This document shows positions 26,533 through 34,694 of a DNA stretch of 64,000 nt, piece by piece. Made by a program: the position numbers and the translations under genes. The notes beneath the pieces were generated by a model, which worked only from the letters and a program-made list of their open reading frames with translations, ran no database searches and was not told the DNA's origin. The stretch covers positions 71,446-135,445 of the forward strand of contig JAZNEJ010000001.1 in NCBI GenBank assembly GCA_045588575.1. The letters run 5' to 3'. Position 1 is the stretch's first letter, and each line of letters starts with the position of its first letter. The stretch comes from RGIG5299 sp045588575 (GTDB lineage: Bacteria > Bacillota > Clostridia > Oscillospirales > RGIG5299).

Positions 26533-27459
26533 ATGGACTTTTTTTCAGACCTTGCGATAGACGAGCATGAACGTATTGTTAAATCAATGAAAAAAGAAAA
26601 CGGCTATTCCGTTAAAGAAGAAAAAAACGGATTTATAACCGTTTCGAGAATGAAGGTTTTAAACGAAGAAGGCGAAAAGGCGGTAAACCGCATTAAAGGA
26701 AATTACGTTACCCTTACTCTTGACGATTATTCGATTCCCGAGGAAAGCTATGAGAATTCGGTTAATATTATAGCCGACGAAATATTAAAAACAGCAAAGC
26801 TTAAAGAAAGCGACAGCGTTTTGGTCGTGGGGTTAGGTAACGATTTAATAACTCCCGACTCCTTAGGACCGTCGGTTGCGAGAAAAACCGTGAGTACAAG
26901 GCATCTTTTAAATAAAACTCCTTCCGTTTGCTTCGGTGAAAAATTAAGAGAGGTAAGCGTTATAATTCCGGGAGTATTGGGACAAACGGGTATTGAATCG
27001 TTTGAAATAACTCAAAGCATTGTTCAAAAAATTAAGCCCGACGCCGTTTTATTGATAGATTCGCTTGCCGCAAAAGGCCTTGAACGGTTGGCAAAAGCCA
27101 TTCAAATATCCGATAGCGGTCTTGTCCCCGGCGGCGGCGTTGGTAATTCAAGAGCCGAGATAAGCGAAAAAACTCTTGGGGCAAAATGCATTTCAATAGG
27201 CGTTCCCACCGTTGTTTCGGCAGAAAGCTTAACGCAGGATATAGTTTCAAAATATATTAAAAAAAACGGCATAAAAGGGCTTGACGTTAAAGAAATGACC
27301 GAAAACACTCTTTCTCCGTTTGAGGCGGGAATGATAATAACCCCAAAGGATATTTCGCAAATAATCAGAGAGTTTTCGCGTCTTTTGGGCTTTGCCGTAA
27401 ATTCAGCCCTTCATTTCGGAATGAAAATTTCAAACGCTTCCGATTGGCTTAAATATTGA
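26533..27459 (+). CDS. gpr: Germination protease GPR
   Basis: 308 aa. GPR family: short N-terminal propeptide (about 1-10, before LAIDEHERI), VVGLGNDLITPDSLGP near 96-111, the PGVLGQTGIES and LLIDSLAAKGLERL blocks and GLVPGGGVGN. It is an aspartic-type protease made as a zymogen in the forespore that degrades small acid-soluble proteins at germination. AAAGGAG precedes the ATG. A GGATATAATA stretch at 26493-26502 fits the sigma-F -10 consensus (GGNNANANTA), but I found no convincing -35. Followed by spoIIP as in B. subtilis. Confidence 0.95.
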   Translation: MDFFSDLAIDEHERIVKSMKKENGYSVKEEKNGFITVSRMKVLNEEGEKAVNRIKGNYVTLTLDDYSIPEESYENSVNIIADEILKTAKLKESDSVLVVGLGNDLITPDSLGPSVARKTVSTRHLLNKTPSVCFGEKLREVSVIIPGVLGQTGIESFEITQSIVQKIKPDAVLLIDSLAAKGLERLAKAIQISDSGLVPGGGVGNSRAEISEKTLGAKCISIGVPTVVSAESLTQDIVSKYIKKNGIKGLDVKEMTENTLSPFEAGMIITPKDISQIIREFSRLLGFAVNSALHFGMKISNASDWLKY

Positions 27460-27509
27460 TGTTATAAAATACAAAAAAGCCGCATAACGTTTAAGGTAAA
27501 CGTTTTAAA

Positions 27510-28592
27510 ATGAGAAAGGCTGTGAAAAATATGGTAATACGTCCCAAAGCACCCCGTCCCAAAGCAATTTATCTCGTTGCGGCACTCGTTATTATTGCTC
27601 TTTTGGTTTCATTTTTCAAGGTAGCTCCCTCTCCCGAAAAGCTTGCCGCCCAATCTCTTTGGCATTATGCCGATAGTTCGGAGAATTTTCTTTTTTCGCT
27701 GAATACCGCAACCATTAAAACACTCTTAAACAGCTCGTGTTATTTACCCGAAAGCTCAAGCTCCGAAATAAAAATTCCAAGCTCCGATACACCCAATTCG
27801 GAAAATTCCTCGGTTTCTCCCGAAAGCAGTTTGGTCTCCGAACAAAATCCCGATGAAAATAAGATATTTTTTCAAACCAAAACGGTAAATCTTTACCCCA
27901 CGGTAAACGACGGAATGTCGTTTTACGGAAGAGTTTTCGTAAATGCCAAAAAGAAAGACGTTAAAAAGCTTTTAGGTCAAGAGGTTAATTTAAAAGATAA
28001 AAAAATTCTTATTTTATGCACTCATTTTACCGAGGGTTATTCGGAAAATACCGATAAATATTCAACCGACCTTTTAAATACCGAAGATGAAACCAAAAAC
28101 GTTTTTTCGGTTGCCTCGCTTATTGCAAAGAGGCTCAGTGATGCGGGAATTACGGTAATTCTTTCCGATAAGGCTTACGACCTGCCCCTTTATAACGGTG
28201 CATTTGAGCGAAGCGGTGAGGACATTGCAAGCAAAATAAAAGACGATGCCGATATAGCGCTTGTTTTGGATATTCACCGAGATACCTTGAAAGAAGAAAA
28301 TCTTACGGGACTTCGCACCGTTACCGCATACGGCGGAAAGCCCGCCTCACAAATTATGATGGCGGTTACAAACGACGCTTCTCTTTCGGTAGCGGTTAAA
28401 ATACAAAATTTACTTGAAGCCGAAAGTCCCACTATAACCCGTCCAACCGAGATTTTTTCCTCCGATTACGGTTATTCGGGAAAAACTCCCAGAATAATTC
28501 TTTCGGTAGGCACTCAGTCTAACACTCTTTCGGAAAGCATTTTAAGCACCGAAATACTCTCTCAGGCAATTATAAACGTAATAAAAGGATGA
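27510..28592 (+). CDS. spoIIP: Stage II sporulation protein P
   Basis: 360 aa. One N-terminal membrane helix (about 19-39), a serine-rich linker, then the SpoIIP amidase/endopeptidase domain (about 150-360) with CTHFTEGYSE near 170 and VLDIHRDTL near 252. The second residue set (His, Glu, His-Arg-Asp) fits the zinc-dependent hydrolase that thins septal peptidoglycan during engulfment. Start could be 27510 or the ATG at 27531 (MVIRPKAP), which has AAAGG upstream; both keep the membrane helix. gpr-spoIIP order is conserved in spore-formers. Confidence 0.94.
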   Translation: MRKAVKNMVIRPKAPRPKAIYLVAALVIIALLVSFFKVAPSPEKLAAQSLWHYADSSENFLFSLNTATIKTLLNSSCYLPESSSSEIKIPSSDTPNSENSSVSPESSLVSEQNPDENKIFFQTKTVNLYPTVNDGMSFYGRVFVNAKKKDVKKLLGQEVNLKDKKILILCTHFTEGYSENTDKYSTDLLNTEDETKNVFSVASLIAKRLSDAGITVILSDKAYDLPLYNGAFERSGEDIASKIKDDADIALVLDIHRDTLKEENLTGLRTVTAYGGKPASQIMMAVTNDASLSVAVKIQNLLEAESPTITRPTEIFSSDYGYSGKTPRIILSVGTQSNTLSESILSTEILSQAIINVIKG

Positions 28593-28598
28593 AATTAA

Positions 28599-28916
28599 AT
28601 GCAAAGGACATTACTTGAAAAGGCCGATAAAGCAATAAAAGACGTCTTTAACGATGAACGGAAAATTTTTAATTTTGAAAAGTTTTGCAAAAAATCCCTC
28701 CCCGTTTTAAAGGTTTTCGGAATTTTCTTTTCGATTTTCGTTTTTTGCTTTTTTATAGCTCTTGCCGACTATGCAAACAAGGATATGGGCGGATTTACCT
28801 CAAGCGGTCTTTTTGAAATTAAAACGCTCGGAAGCACTTTAAGCATATCGCTTTTTGGCAATTCCTTTTCTTTTGAGCTTCCCGAAATAATAGTTAATTT
28901 AATAAACCTGTTTTAG
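28599..28916 (+). CDS. Small membrane protein downstream of spoIIP
   Basis: 105 aa, not recognised. An amphipathic charged N-terminus (1-35), one strong membrane helix (about 37-55, IFFSIFVFCFFIALA) and a short outer tail that ends hydrophobic. It starts 6 bases after the spoIIP stop and ends in a terminator, so it is the third gene of the gpr-spoIIP transcript and may act in sporulation or engulfment (inference from position only). Confidence 0.65.
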   Translation: MQRTLLEKADKAIKDVFNDERKIFNFEKFCKKSLPVLKVFGIFFSIFVFCFFIALADYANKDMGGFTSSGLFEIKTLGSTLSISLFGNSFSFELPEIIVNLINLF

Positions 28917-28951
28917 ATGCAAGGAGTGAAATCACTCTTTGCATCTTTTTT
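28916..28951 (+). terminator. Terminator of gpr-spoIIP operon
   Basis: 13-base stem GATGCAAGGAGTG with CACTCTTTGCATC (one wobble), 4-base loop, then six T. Overlaps the stop codon of the preceding gene. Confidence 0.9.
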
Positions 28952-28996
28952 GAATATAATGCTTTTGCAAGATTATTAAAGGAAAGGCAGATTAAA

Positions 28997-29197
28997 ATGA
29001 GAGAGGAAATTCGAGCAAAATCATTCACCTACGCGATGAAAGGCAAAAAGCTTCTTGAAAAAAGAGGCGTTACCGCCGAGGTAGTTAAAAAAGCGGAGGA
29101 TTGCGGCTGCATTTACGTTATACGCTTTACCCCGAAATTTCCCTTAAACGAAACGATGGCTTATTTGGAGTCAAACGGCGTTAAGCTTATAAAATAA
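28997..29197 (+). CDS. DUF3343 protein (putative Se/S carrier-like)
   Basis: 66 aa, whole-length DUF3343 (PF11823): YAMKGKKLLEKRG, a central CGCIYVIRF and a C-terminal LESNGVKLIK. In the family the conserved cysteines are proposed to carry sulfur or selenium. It sits 15 bases before a cysteine desulfurase homologue, a pairing often seen in Clostridia. No selD or molybdenum hydroxylase genes are nearby. Confidence 0.85.
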   Translation: MREEIRAKSFTYAMKGKKLLEKRGVTAEVVKKAEDCGCIYVIRFTPKFPLNETMAYLESNGVKLIK

Positions 29198-29212
29198 AAA
29201 GGAAGTTGTTTT

Positions 29213-30349
29213 ATGATATATCTTGACAATGCTGCAACCACCTTTCCGAAGCCGAGCACGGTTTATAAAGAAACGTTCGAGGCTTTAACCGAATACGGCG
29301 CAAATCCCGGAAGAAGCGGACACGCCCTTTCTATGAAGGCCGGAAATAAAATTTTCGACGCAAGAGAAAAGATTGCTTCTTTTTTCGGAGCTTCTGCCGA
29401 AGAGGTGTGCTTTACAAAAAATGCAACCGAGGCGTTAAATATTGCAATTAAGGGTTCTCACAAAGACGGTGAAATAATAATTTCCGATTTGGAGCACAAC
29501 TCCGTTTACCGTCCTGCTTTAAAATCCTCAAAAAACGGTTTAACGCTTAAAATTTTAAAAACTCACGGAACGGATGACGAAATTTTAAAACGTTTTTCCG
29601 AGCTTATAACCCGCAAAACAAAAACCGTTTGCATAACGCACGCATCAAACGTTACGGGGCAAATTCTTCCCGTTTACGAAATAGGCAAAATTTGCAAAAA
29701 GCACGGTTTAAGATATATTGTCGATGCCTCTCAGAGTGCGGGAATTTTACCCTTAAACGTTAAAGACTGCCATATAGATTTCCTTTGCGCCGCAGGGCAT
29801 AAATCTCTTTACGGCCCTATGGGCACGGGAATTTTAATTGCAATAGCCGATGCCGAGCCTTTAACCGAAGGCGGTACGGGTGTTTTATCGAGCGAAAAGC
29901 AAATGCCCGACTTTACTCCCGAGCGCTTTGAAAGCGGAACTCTTAATCTTCCCGGAATTGTCGGACTCGGCGCAGGCATCGACTTTATTAAAAGTGAAAC
30001 TCTTGAAAAAACGGCGCACTTCGAAAGAGAGCTTATGAGTGAATGCTTAAAACGTCTTTCAAAAGAAAAAGGAATAACGGTTTATTCCGCACCGCCGTTA
30101 AAAAACGTTAATATTTTTTCCTTTGCCGTTTCGGGCGGTTCCTCGGGCGAGGTTTCCGAAATGCTAAACGTCTTCGGTATTTACGTCAGAAGCGGACTTC
30201 ACTGCTCACCGCTTGCCCACCGAAAATTAAAAACCGACAAGGAAGGTCTTGTGAGAGCCTCTTTCGGAGCCTTTAACACCGAAAACGACGTTTTGGAGCT
30301 TTGCCGCGCCGTAAGCGAAATAAACCGTTATTTTCAAAATAAAATATAA
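29213..30349 (+). CDS. Cysteine desulfurase-family aminotransferase (class V, EF2568 type)
   Basis: 378 aa, PLP-dependent class V. MIYLDNAATTFPKP at the start, PLP lysine in AAGHKSLYGPMGTG near 195-208 and the loop cysteine in RSGLHCSPLAH near 325-335. It likely abstracts sulfur (or selenium) from cysteine (or selenocysteine) and may pass it to the adjacent DUF3343 protein. It belongs to the type named after E. faecalis EF2568, associated with selenium-dependent hydroxylases, but is also found alone as here. Confidence 0.88.
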   Translation: MIYLDNAATTFPKPSTVYKETFEALTEYGANPGRSGHALSMKAGNKIFDAREKIASFFGASAEEVCFTKNATEALNIAIKGSHKDGEIIISDLEHNSVYRPALKSSKNGLTLKILKTHGTDDEILKRFSELITRKTKTVCITHASNVTGQILPVYEIGKICKKHGLRYIVDASQSAGILPLNVKDCHIDFLCAAGHKSLYGPMGTGILIAIADAEPLTEGGTGVLSSEKQMPDFTPERFESGTLNLPGIVGLGAGIDFIKSETLEKTAHFERELMSECLKRLSKEKGITVYSAPPLKNVNIFSFAVSGGSSGEVSEMLNVFGIYVRSGLHCSPLAHRKLKTDKEGLVRASFGAFNTENDVLELCRAVSEINRYFQNKI

Positions 30350-30352
30350 TAA

Positions 30353-30374
30353 AAAGTCCGAAAATTCGGACTTT
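30353..30374. terminator. Bidirectional terminator
   Basis: 10-base perfect stem AAAGTCCGAA / TTCGGACTTT with A and T runs on both sides, between two convergent genes. Confidence 0.9.
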
Positions 30375-30378
30375 TTTG

Positions 30379-31014
30379 TTATTTTTTAAGCTTTATAACA
30401 CATTCCATCTCACCGTTAATTTCTTTTATATCGGTTATTGCCGAAACGCCGAAGCCTTTAATTTCGTCAACGGTTTTTTCTATGGTGTTTCTGAAAATCC
30501 GATAATCGTTAAACGCCATTTTTACGGTTTGTTCTTTGGTGCTGACCGATGAAATTGCTTCATCCTCATCAATTCCCTTTTCTAAAAGAAAAAGCCGTTT
30601 TGCAGGCGGAATTTTCAAAAGAAGCATCTTTTTTCTAAGCTCTTCGCGGCTTAAAAAAAGCATTTCGGCGGCGGTTTCGGGTAAAACCGAATGACTTTTA
30701 ATGAAGCCGTATATTTTTTCCGCCTTTTCAAAATAACTAAGCTCATTGTTTCTTATTTGTTCCGAAATTAAAAAAGCCTCTTTTTCAATTTCCGATTTTT
30801 TTGAAAACAAAACGCACGGAACCTTTTTAAAGCCTGCCGCCTCTGCCGCCGCCATTCGCTTTTTACCGTCTAAAAGACGAAAGTTTTTTCCCTCTCTGCA
30901 AACGATTAAAGGCTCTAATATTCCGTATTTCAAAACCGATGCGGTTATGGACGAAACGGGAACGTCGGGAAGCTCGTAATATATTTTCGAAACGGCTATA
31001 AGCTTTATTTTCAT
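30379..31014 (-). CDS. ParB/Spo0J-like nuclease-domain protein
   Basis: 211 aa. N-terminal ParB-like domain (about 1-90): VSSITASVLKYGILEPLIV and LLDGKKRMAAAEAAGFKKVPC, then a helical KorB/HTH-like region (95-150). No CTP-binding GERR motif of chromosomal ParB is clear (the place reads DGKKR), and no parA is adjacent, so this is unlikely to be the main segregation ParB. GGAGG lies upstream of the ATG. Confidence 0.8.
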   Translation of the reverse strand: MKIKLIAVSKIYYELPDVPVSSITASVLKYGILEPLIVCREGKNFRLLDGKKRMAAAEAAGFKKVPCVLFSKKSEIEKEAFLISEQIRNNELSYFEKAEKIYGFIKSHSVLPETAAEMLFLSREELRKKMLLLKIPPAKRLFLLEKGIDEDEAISSVSTKEQTVKMAFNDYRIFRNTIEKTVDEIKGFGVSAITDIKEINGEMECVIKLKK

Positions 31015-31322
31015 ACTTCCGCCTCCTTTACAGCTGTAATTTTATCATTCGTTAAGAAAAATTGCCATAAAAACCGTTTTTCATAATCTTCGCTTATTTT
31101 TCTTTTTTCTCTTCAAACCGCAAAATACCTTATTTTACGGCTTTTTTTCTTGTCGGATTTTTTAAAAAATTAAGGAAATATGCGTTATTTTTTTTGCTGA
31201 TTTTAAATGTATAGAACGGTTTGAAAGATACAATAATGAAAAAAACTGTTGTATTTTTTTTATTTTAATAGTATAATCTATTGTTAGAAATGAATTTTAA
31301 ATCAAAGAAATGAGGTGAGTTA
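31015..31322. other. Intergenic region with spoVB promoter and an orphan hairpin
   Basis: 308 bases without a gene. A plus-strand hairpin CCGCAAAATA-CCT-TATTTTACGG (31119-31140, one mismatch) followed by seven T looks like a terminator, yet no plus-strand gene precedes it; a short RNA is possible. A sigma-A promoter for the next gene is at 31249-31277. The rest is T- and A-rich with nothing further recognised. Confidence 0.5.
31249..31277 (+). promoter_or_regulatory. Sigma-A promoter of the SpoVB-type gene
   Basis: TTGTAT (31249-31254), 17-base spacer, TATAAT (31272-31277), 46 bases before the TTG start. Confidence 0.65.
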
Positions 31323-32945
31323 TTGGAAAACCGCGCAGAAAACAGTGAAAGAATAGTTTTAAAAGGTGCTTTAATCCTTGCTATTTCGAGCGGAATAGTT
31401 AAAATTTTAAGCGCCGTATATAAAATCCCGCTTTACAACCTCGTCGGTTCCGGTGTAATGGGTTATTATTCAACCGGCTTCCAAATTTACTCGTTTCTTT
31501 TAACTCTTGCAACGGCGGGGTTCCCCGTTGCCATGTCGAGAATGGTTGCAACGGCAAACGCTCAAAACAGAAAAAACGAGCCTAAAAGAATTTTTGCGGT
31601 TGCAATACTCACCTACGGTCTTTTCAGCTTGCTCGTAAGCATTGCCATGTTCTTTTTCTCCGACTCTATTGCTGAGCTTATGAACTCACCCGGAGCGAGC
31701 CTTTCAATAAAATCAATTGCTCCCGCAATTTTTTTGGTAACCGTTGCTTCGGCAATTAAGGGATATTATCAGGGAAATCAGAATATGGTTCCCACCTCGG
31801 TTGCAAACTTAATTGAAGCGCTTGTAAAGCTTATTTCGGGCTTTACCCTTGCTTTTGTTTTTATGTCGCTTTATCCCGGCGAAGACGAAATAATTTCGGC
31901 AGGCACAATTCTTTGCGGAGCTATAAGCGCTCTTTCCGCTCTTATTTTTCTTGTAATTTTAACCGTTTCAAAGCTTTTAAAGCGCAGAAAAAGCGGAATA
32001 TACGCCGACCAATACTGTGTGCCCTCAACGCCTTATAAAAAGCTTTTTCCCGAATTTTTCGCAATAAGCATTCCCATAATGTTGGGTTCTCTTTCCACCA
32101 TTTTCTCGGGAATTGTTGATAATTACTTGATTTTGGACCGCTTCCAATCAATCGGTCTTTCGCCTGAGGCGGCAAACGATATTTGGGGCTCTTACAACAC
32201 AATGGCGGGCACCATATATACTCTTCCCACCTTTATTATAGTTGCGGTTTCGGCAAGCATAATTCCCGCAATTGCAAAGCATTTTTCTCTTCGCGAAAAA
32301 GAACTTATCAGAAGCGACATAAACCTTGCAAGCCGCATTTGCGGTATTGTTGTTTTCCCCATTGCCCTTGGCATTGCGGTTTTGCCCGAACAAATTTTGG
32401 GCGTTCTTTACGGAAACGATATTCATATTAAAGAGGTTTCGGAGGCACTTGTTTTCCTCTGTGCCGCAATGATTTTTCTTGCTTTCACAAACTGCTTTAC
32501 CGGAATTTTACAGGCAATAAACAAGCAAAAAATTCCTGTTATAAACATAGTTATTTCGCTTGTTGTTAAATCGGTTTTGGCTTATATCCTTTTGAGCATT
32601 CCCGGCGTTGGCGTTAAGGGCGCCGCAATTTCCACTCTTGCCGCAATGCTGGTTTCGGTTGTGCTGAACGGAATTGCTATAAAACGGCATACGGGTATGT
32701 TCCCCTCGGTTATAAAATGCATATTAAAGCCCTTTATTTCCGGCTGCTGTGCTGCCGCAACCGCTTGGCTCTGCTTTAAAGGCCTCTCTTTGACCAATCT
32801 TGCTATAAATCCTTCAATTTGCACCGTTATATCTATCTTTGCGGCAATAATCGTCTACTTTATTGCTCTTTCCGTAACGGGCACATTCACCAAAAAGGAC
32901 TTTCAATTATTGTTGAAAAGTAACAAAAATTCAAAAAACCCTTGA
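31323..32945 (+). CDS. SpoVB/YabM-type polysaccharide flippase (MOP/MATE superfamily)
   Basis: 540 aa, about 14 membrane segments. Start TTG at 31323 with GAGGTGA upstream. The opening (GALILAISSGIVKILSAVYKIPLYNLVG) and AIKGYYQGNQNMVPTSVANLIE near 140-160 are typical of SpoVB-like lipid II or precursor flippases. In B. subtilis the paralogue yabM lies next to mazG and rqcP; here the gene is followed by hup and rqcP, so the same neighbourhood without mazG. It may serve cortex synthesis or vegetative wall synthesis. Confidence 0.9.
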   Translation: MENRAENSERIVLKGALILAISSGIVKILSAVYKIPLYNLVGSGVMGYYSTGFQIYSFLLTLATAGFPVAMSRMVATANAQNRKNEPKRIFAVAILTYGLFSLLVSIAMFFFSDSIAELMNSPGASLSIKSIAPAIFLVTVASAIKGYYQGNQNMVPTSVANLIEALVKLISGFTLAFVFMSLYPGEDEIISAGTILCGAISALSALIFLVILTVSKLLKRRKSGIYADQYCVPSTPYKKLFPEFFAISIPIMLGSLSTIFSGIVDNYLILDRFQSIGLSPEAANDIWGSYNTMAGTIYTLPTFIIVAVSASIIPAIAKHFSLREKELIRSDINLASRICGIVVFPIALGIAVLPEQILGVLYGNDIHIKEVSEALVFLCAAMIFLAFTNCFTGILQAINKQKIPVINIVISLVVKSVLAYILLSIPGVGVKGAAISTLAAMLVSVVLNGIAIKRHTGMFPSVIKCILKPFISGCCAAATAWLCFKGLSLTNLAINPSICTVISIFAAIIVYFIALSVTGTFTKKDFQLLLKSNKNSKNP

Positions 32946-33007
32946 AAATGTATAAACAATATGCTAAAATGTTTAAGATGATATAAATTTTGTTTGAATT
33001 TAAAATT

Positions 33008-33036
33008 TAGAAATTTTGAACAAAATTTGTTATAAT
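33008..33036 (+). promoter_or_regulatory. Possible promoter of hup
   Basis: TAGAAA (33008-33013), 17-base spacer, perfect TATAAT (33031-33036). Leader of about 60 bases to the HU gene. The -35 is weak. Confidence 0.45.
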
Positions 33037-33101
33037 TGTCTGTAAATCGGGCATTTTATAACACATAGCGTTACAAATAATATTTTATAAGGAGCAAGAA
33101 A

Positions 33102-33374
33102 ATGAACAAGGCTGAACTTATTACAATCATAGCTGAGGACGCAAAAATATCCAAAAAGGCAGCAGAAGCTGCACTTAACGCTTTTACCGGCGCAGTTGAA
33201 GGCGCTCTTAAAAAAGGCGATAAGGTTACTTTAGTTGGCTTCGGAACTTTCGACGTAAGAAAGAGAGCCGCAAGAAACGGACGTAACCCCAGAACCAAAG
33301 AGGTTATCAAAATTAAAGCCGCTAAGCTTCCCGTTTTCAAAGCAGGCGCAGGCCTTAAAAAAGCTATCGACTAA
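33102..33374 (+). CDS. hup: HU-family DNA-binding protein
   Basis: 90 aa, full-length [21 protein letters not shown] at the start, the [22 protein letters not shown] arm region and the end [10 protein letters not shown]. Non-specific DNA bending nucleoid protein. GGAGC lies upstream. A terminator follows but rqcP starts only 63 bases later. Confidence 0.97.
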   Translation: MNKAELITIIAEDAKISKKAAEAALNAFTGAVEGALKKGDKVTLVGFGTFDVRKRAARNGRNPRTKEVIKIKAAKLPVFKAGAGLKKAID

Positions 33375-33392
33375 TTGTTGAAAATTAAAGTT

Positions 33393-33416
33393 CGACGCAC
33401 TTTCAAAAGTGCGTCG
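33393..33416 (+). terminator. Terminator between hup and rqcP
   Basis: 11-base perfect stem CGACGCACTTT / AAAGTGCGTCG with a 2-base loop (realistically 4) and a following ATTTATTTT tract. rqcP may depend on partial read-through. Confidence 0.7.
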
Positions 33417-33437
33417 GATTTATTTTAAAGGTGCATT

Positions 33438-33680
33438 ATGAGAATAGACAAATATCTTAAAGTTTCAAGAATAATTAAGCGCAGAACAGTTGCCCAAGAG
33501 GCTTGCGGCACCGACCATATTTGTGTTAACGGAAAAGCCGTTAAGCCCTCTTATAACGTTAAAATCGGCGATATTATAACCGTTCGCTTCGGAACAACCG
33601 AAACGAACTACAAGGTTGTTTCAATAAAGGAACACGCCTTAAAAGCCGATGCAAGCGATATGTATGAGGAAATAAAATAA
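33438..33680 (+). CDS. rqcP: S4-domain RNA-binding protein RqcP (YabO)
   Basis: 80 aa: S4 domain MRIDKYLKVSRIIKRRTVAQEAC then ICVNGKAVKPSYNVKIGD. RqcP binds 50S-peptidyl-tRNA complexes and supports alanine tailing by RqcH in ribosome quality control. In many Clostridia it is followed by yabP-yabQ-divIC; here a terminator follows immediately. Confidence 0.92.
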   Translation: MRIDKYLKVSRIIKRRTVAQEACGTDHICVNGKAVKPSYNVKIGDIITVRFGTTETNYKVVSIKEHALKADASDMYEEIK

Positions 33681-33691
33681 ACGGTTAAAAC

Positions 33692-33723
33692 AAAAGCTCC
33701 GAGCCGCTTGGTTCGGAGCTTTT
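33692..33723. terminator. Bidirectional terminator after rqcP
   Basis: 11-base perfect stem AAAAGCTCCGA / TCGGAGCTTTT, loop of 10, between convergent rqcP and the XRE gene. Confidence 0.9.
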
Positions 33724-33725
33724 TA

Positions 33726-34037
33726 TTATTTTTCATTTAACCGTTTTGCCGTATTTATTAAAATCTCAAGGTCGGCCTCGGACATATTCTGAGTTAAAAG
33801 ATAAAGATTTCTCACAAGCTGAGGCTCGGCTATTTCTTCATCGAAAAACTCTCGGGGTGTTACACCGAGATATTCGCAAATATAAAGAAATTCACTCAAA
33901 GAAGGCATTGACCTTCCCGAAGATATACTTTGTATATAACTTTTGCTATGTCCTAAATCGGTACTCATTCTATATTCAGAAACATTCTTTTTCGTTCTTA
34001 AAACTGAAATGCGCTCTCTTATAAAGTTTAAATCCAT
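33726..34037 (-). CDS. XRE-family regulator (divergent from SLOG-like gene)
   Basis: 103 aa. Helix-turn-helix in residues 7-63 (ISVLRTKKNVSEYRMSTDLG, YIQSISSGRSMPSLSEFLYI), then a short tail. Start ATG at 34037 with GAGGTG upstream. Divergent from a SLOG-type gene over a mirror-symmetric control region with four AGCGGTAAT-type sites, which it probably binds to regulate both genes (inference). Confidence 0.88.
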   Translation of the reverse strand: MDLNFIRERISVLRTKKNVSEYRMSTDLGHSKSYIQSISSGRSMPSLSEFLYICEYLGVTPREFFDEEIAEPQLVRNLYLLTQNMSEADLEILINTAKRLNEK

Positions 34038-34048
34038 CGCCTACACCT

Positions 34049-34145
34049 CACTTATATTATTTTATAATAATTTAAGCGGTAATATTCACGATAAAATTAC
34101 CGATTATTGTTGATAATTACCGCTTACAGCGGTATAATATAAGTG
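34049..34145. promoter_or_regulatory. Symmetric divergent control region with repeated ATTACCGC sites
   Basis: Plus-strand promoter TTGATA (34110-34115), 17 bases, TATAAT (34133-34138). Core sites: AAGCGGTAAT 34074-34083, ATTACCG 34096-34102, ATTACCGCTT 34116-34125, AGCGGTA 34128-34134; the first and third are exact inverted copies. The outer flanks CACTTATATTAT (34049-34060) and ATAATATAAGTG (34134-34145) are also a perfect 12-base inverted pair, so both genes have mirror-image -10 regions. Confidence 0.7.
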
Positions 34146-34192
34146 AAATGCAAATTAAAAAAGGTAGCTTTTACATAAAGGACGTGTTAAAT

Positions 34193-34660
34193 ATGCTTAA
34201 CCTTTACACCGTGGCGTTTTTTGGGCATAAATATATTGATAACCCGTTTCCCGTAAAGCAGCGTTTGGAGGAATATATTAAAAGCCTTATTTTTCGCTAT
34301 GAATACGTTGATTTTTTAGTTGGAAGAAACGGTGATTTCGACCAAATTGCAGCCGCCTCGGTTTTTCACGTTCGTAAGGAGCACCGTTGCGATAACAGTT
34401 CTCTTATTCTTGTTCTTCCGTATATTGTTTCAGATTATATAAACAACAAAAACAGCTTTTTGAATTATTATTCCGAGGTTGAAATATGCGAAAAAGCTTC
34501 GGCGGCGCACCCAAAATCAGCAATAGAAATCCGCAACCGCGAAATGATTAAGCGCGCCGACCTTATTTTATGTTACTTAAATAAAAATGAAGGAAACACC
34601 TTAAAACTAATACAATACGCACTAAAACTCGGAAAAGATATCGTAAATCTTGCAAACTAA
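34193..34660 (+). CDS. SLOG-superfamily protein (YpsA/DUF1273-like)
   Basis: 155 aa from the ATG at 34193 (AAAGGA upstream); an ATG at 34148 would lie right at the predicted transcription start. Rossmann-like: VAFFGHKYIDNP at the start, FLVGRNGDFDQIAAA near 44-58, ILVLPYIVSDY, and EIRNREMIKRADLILCYL near 117-134, matching the Clostridia family with FFGH, VG-x-GxFD and RN..M...D motifs. SLOG proteins bind nucleotide-derived ligands; the exact ligand and role are unknown. Controlled with a divergent XRE gene. Confidence 0.75.
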   Translation: MLNLYTVAFFGHKYIDNPFPVKQRLEEYIKSLIFRYEYVDFLVGRNGDFDQIAAASVFHVRKEHRCDNSSLILVLPYIVSDYINNKNSFLNYYSEVEICEKASAAHPKSAIEIRNREMIKRADLILCYLNKNEGNTLKLIQYALKLGKDIVNLAN

Positions 34661-34686
34661 AAATCCTCTCTTTAAGAGAGGATTTT
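34660..34686. terminator. Bidirectional terminator
   Basis: 11-base stem AAAATCCTCTC / GAGAGGATTTT with a TTTAA loop, between the SLOG gene and the end of the his operon. Confidence 0.9.
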
Positions 34687-34694
34687 CAGCTTTA

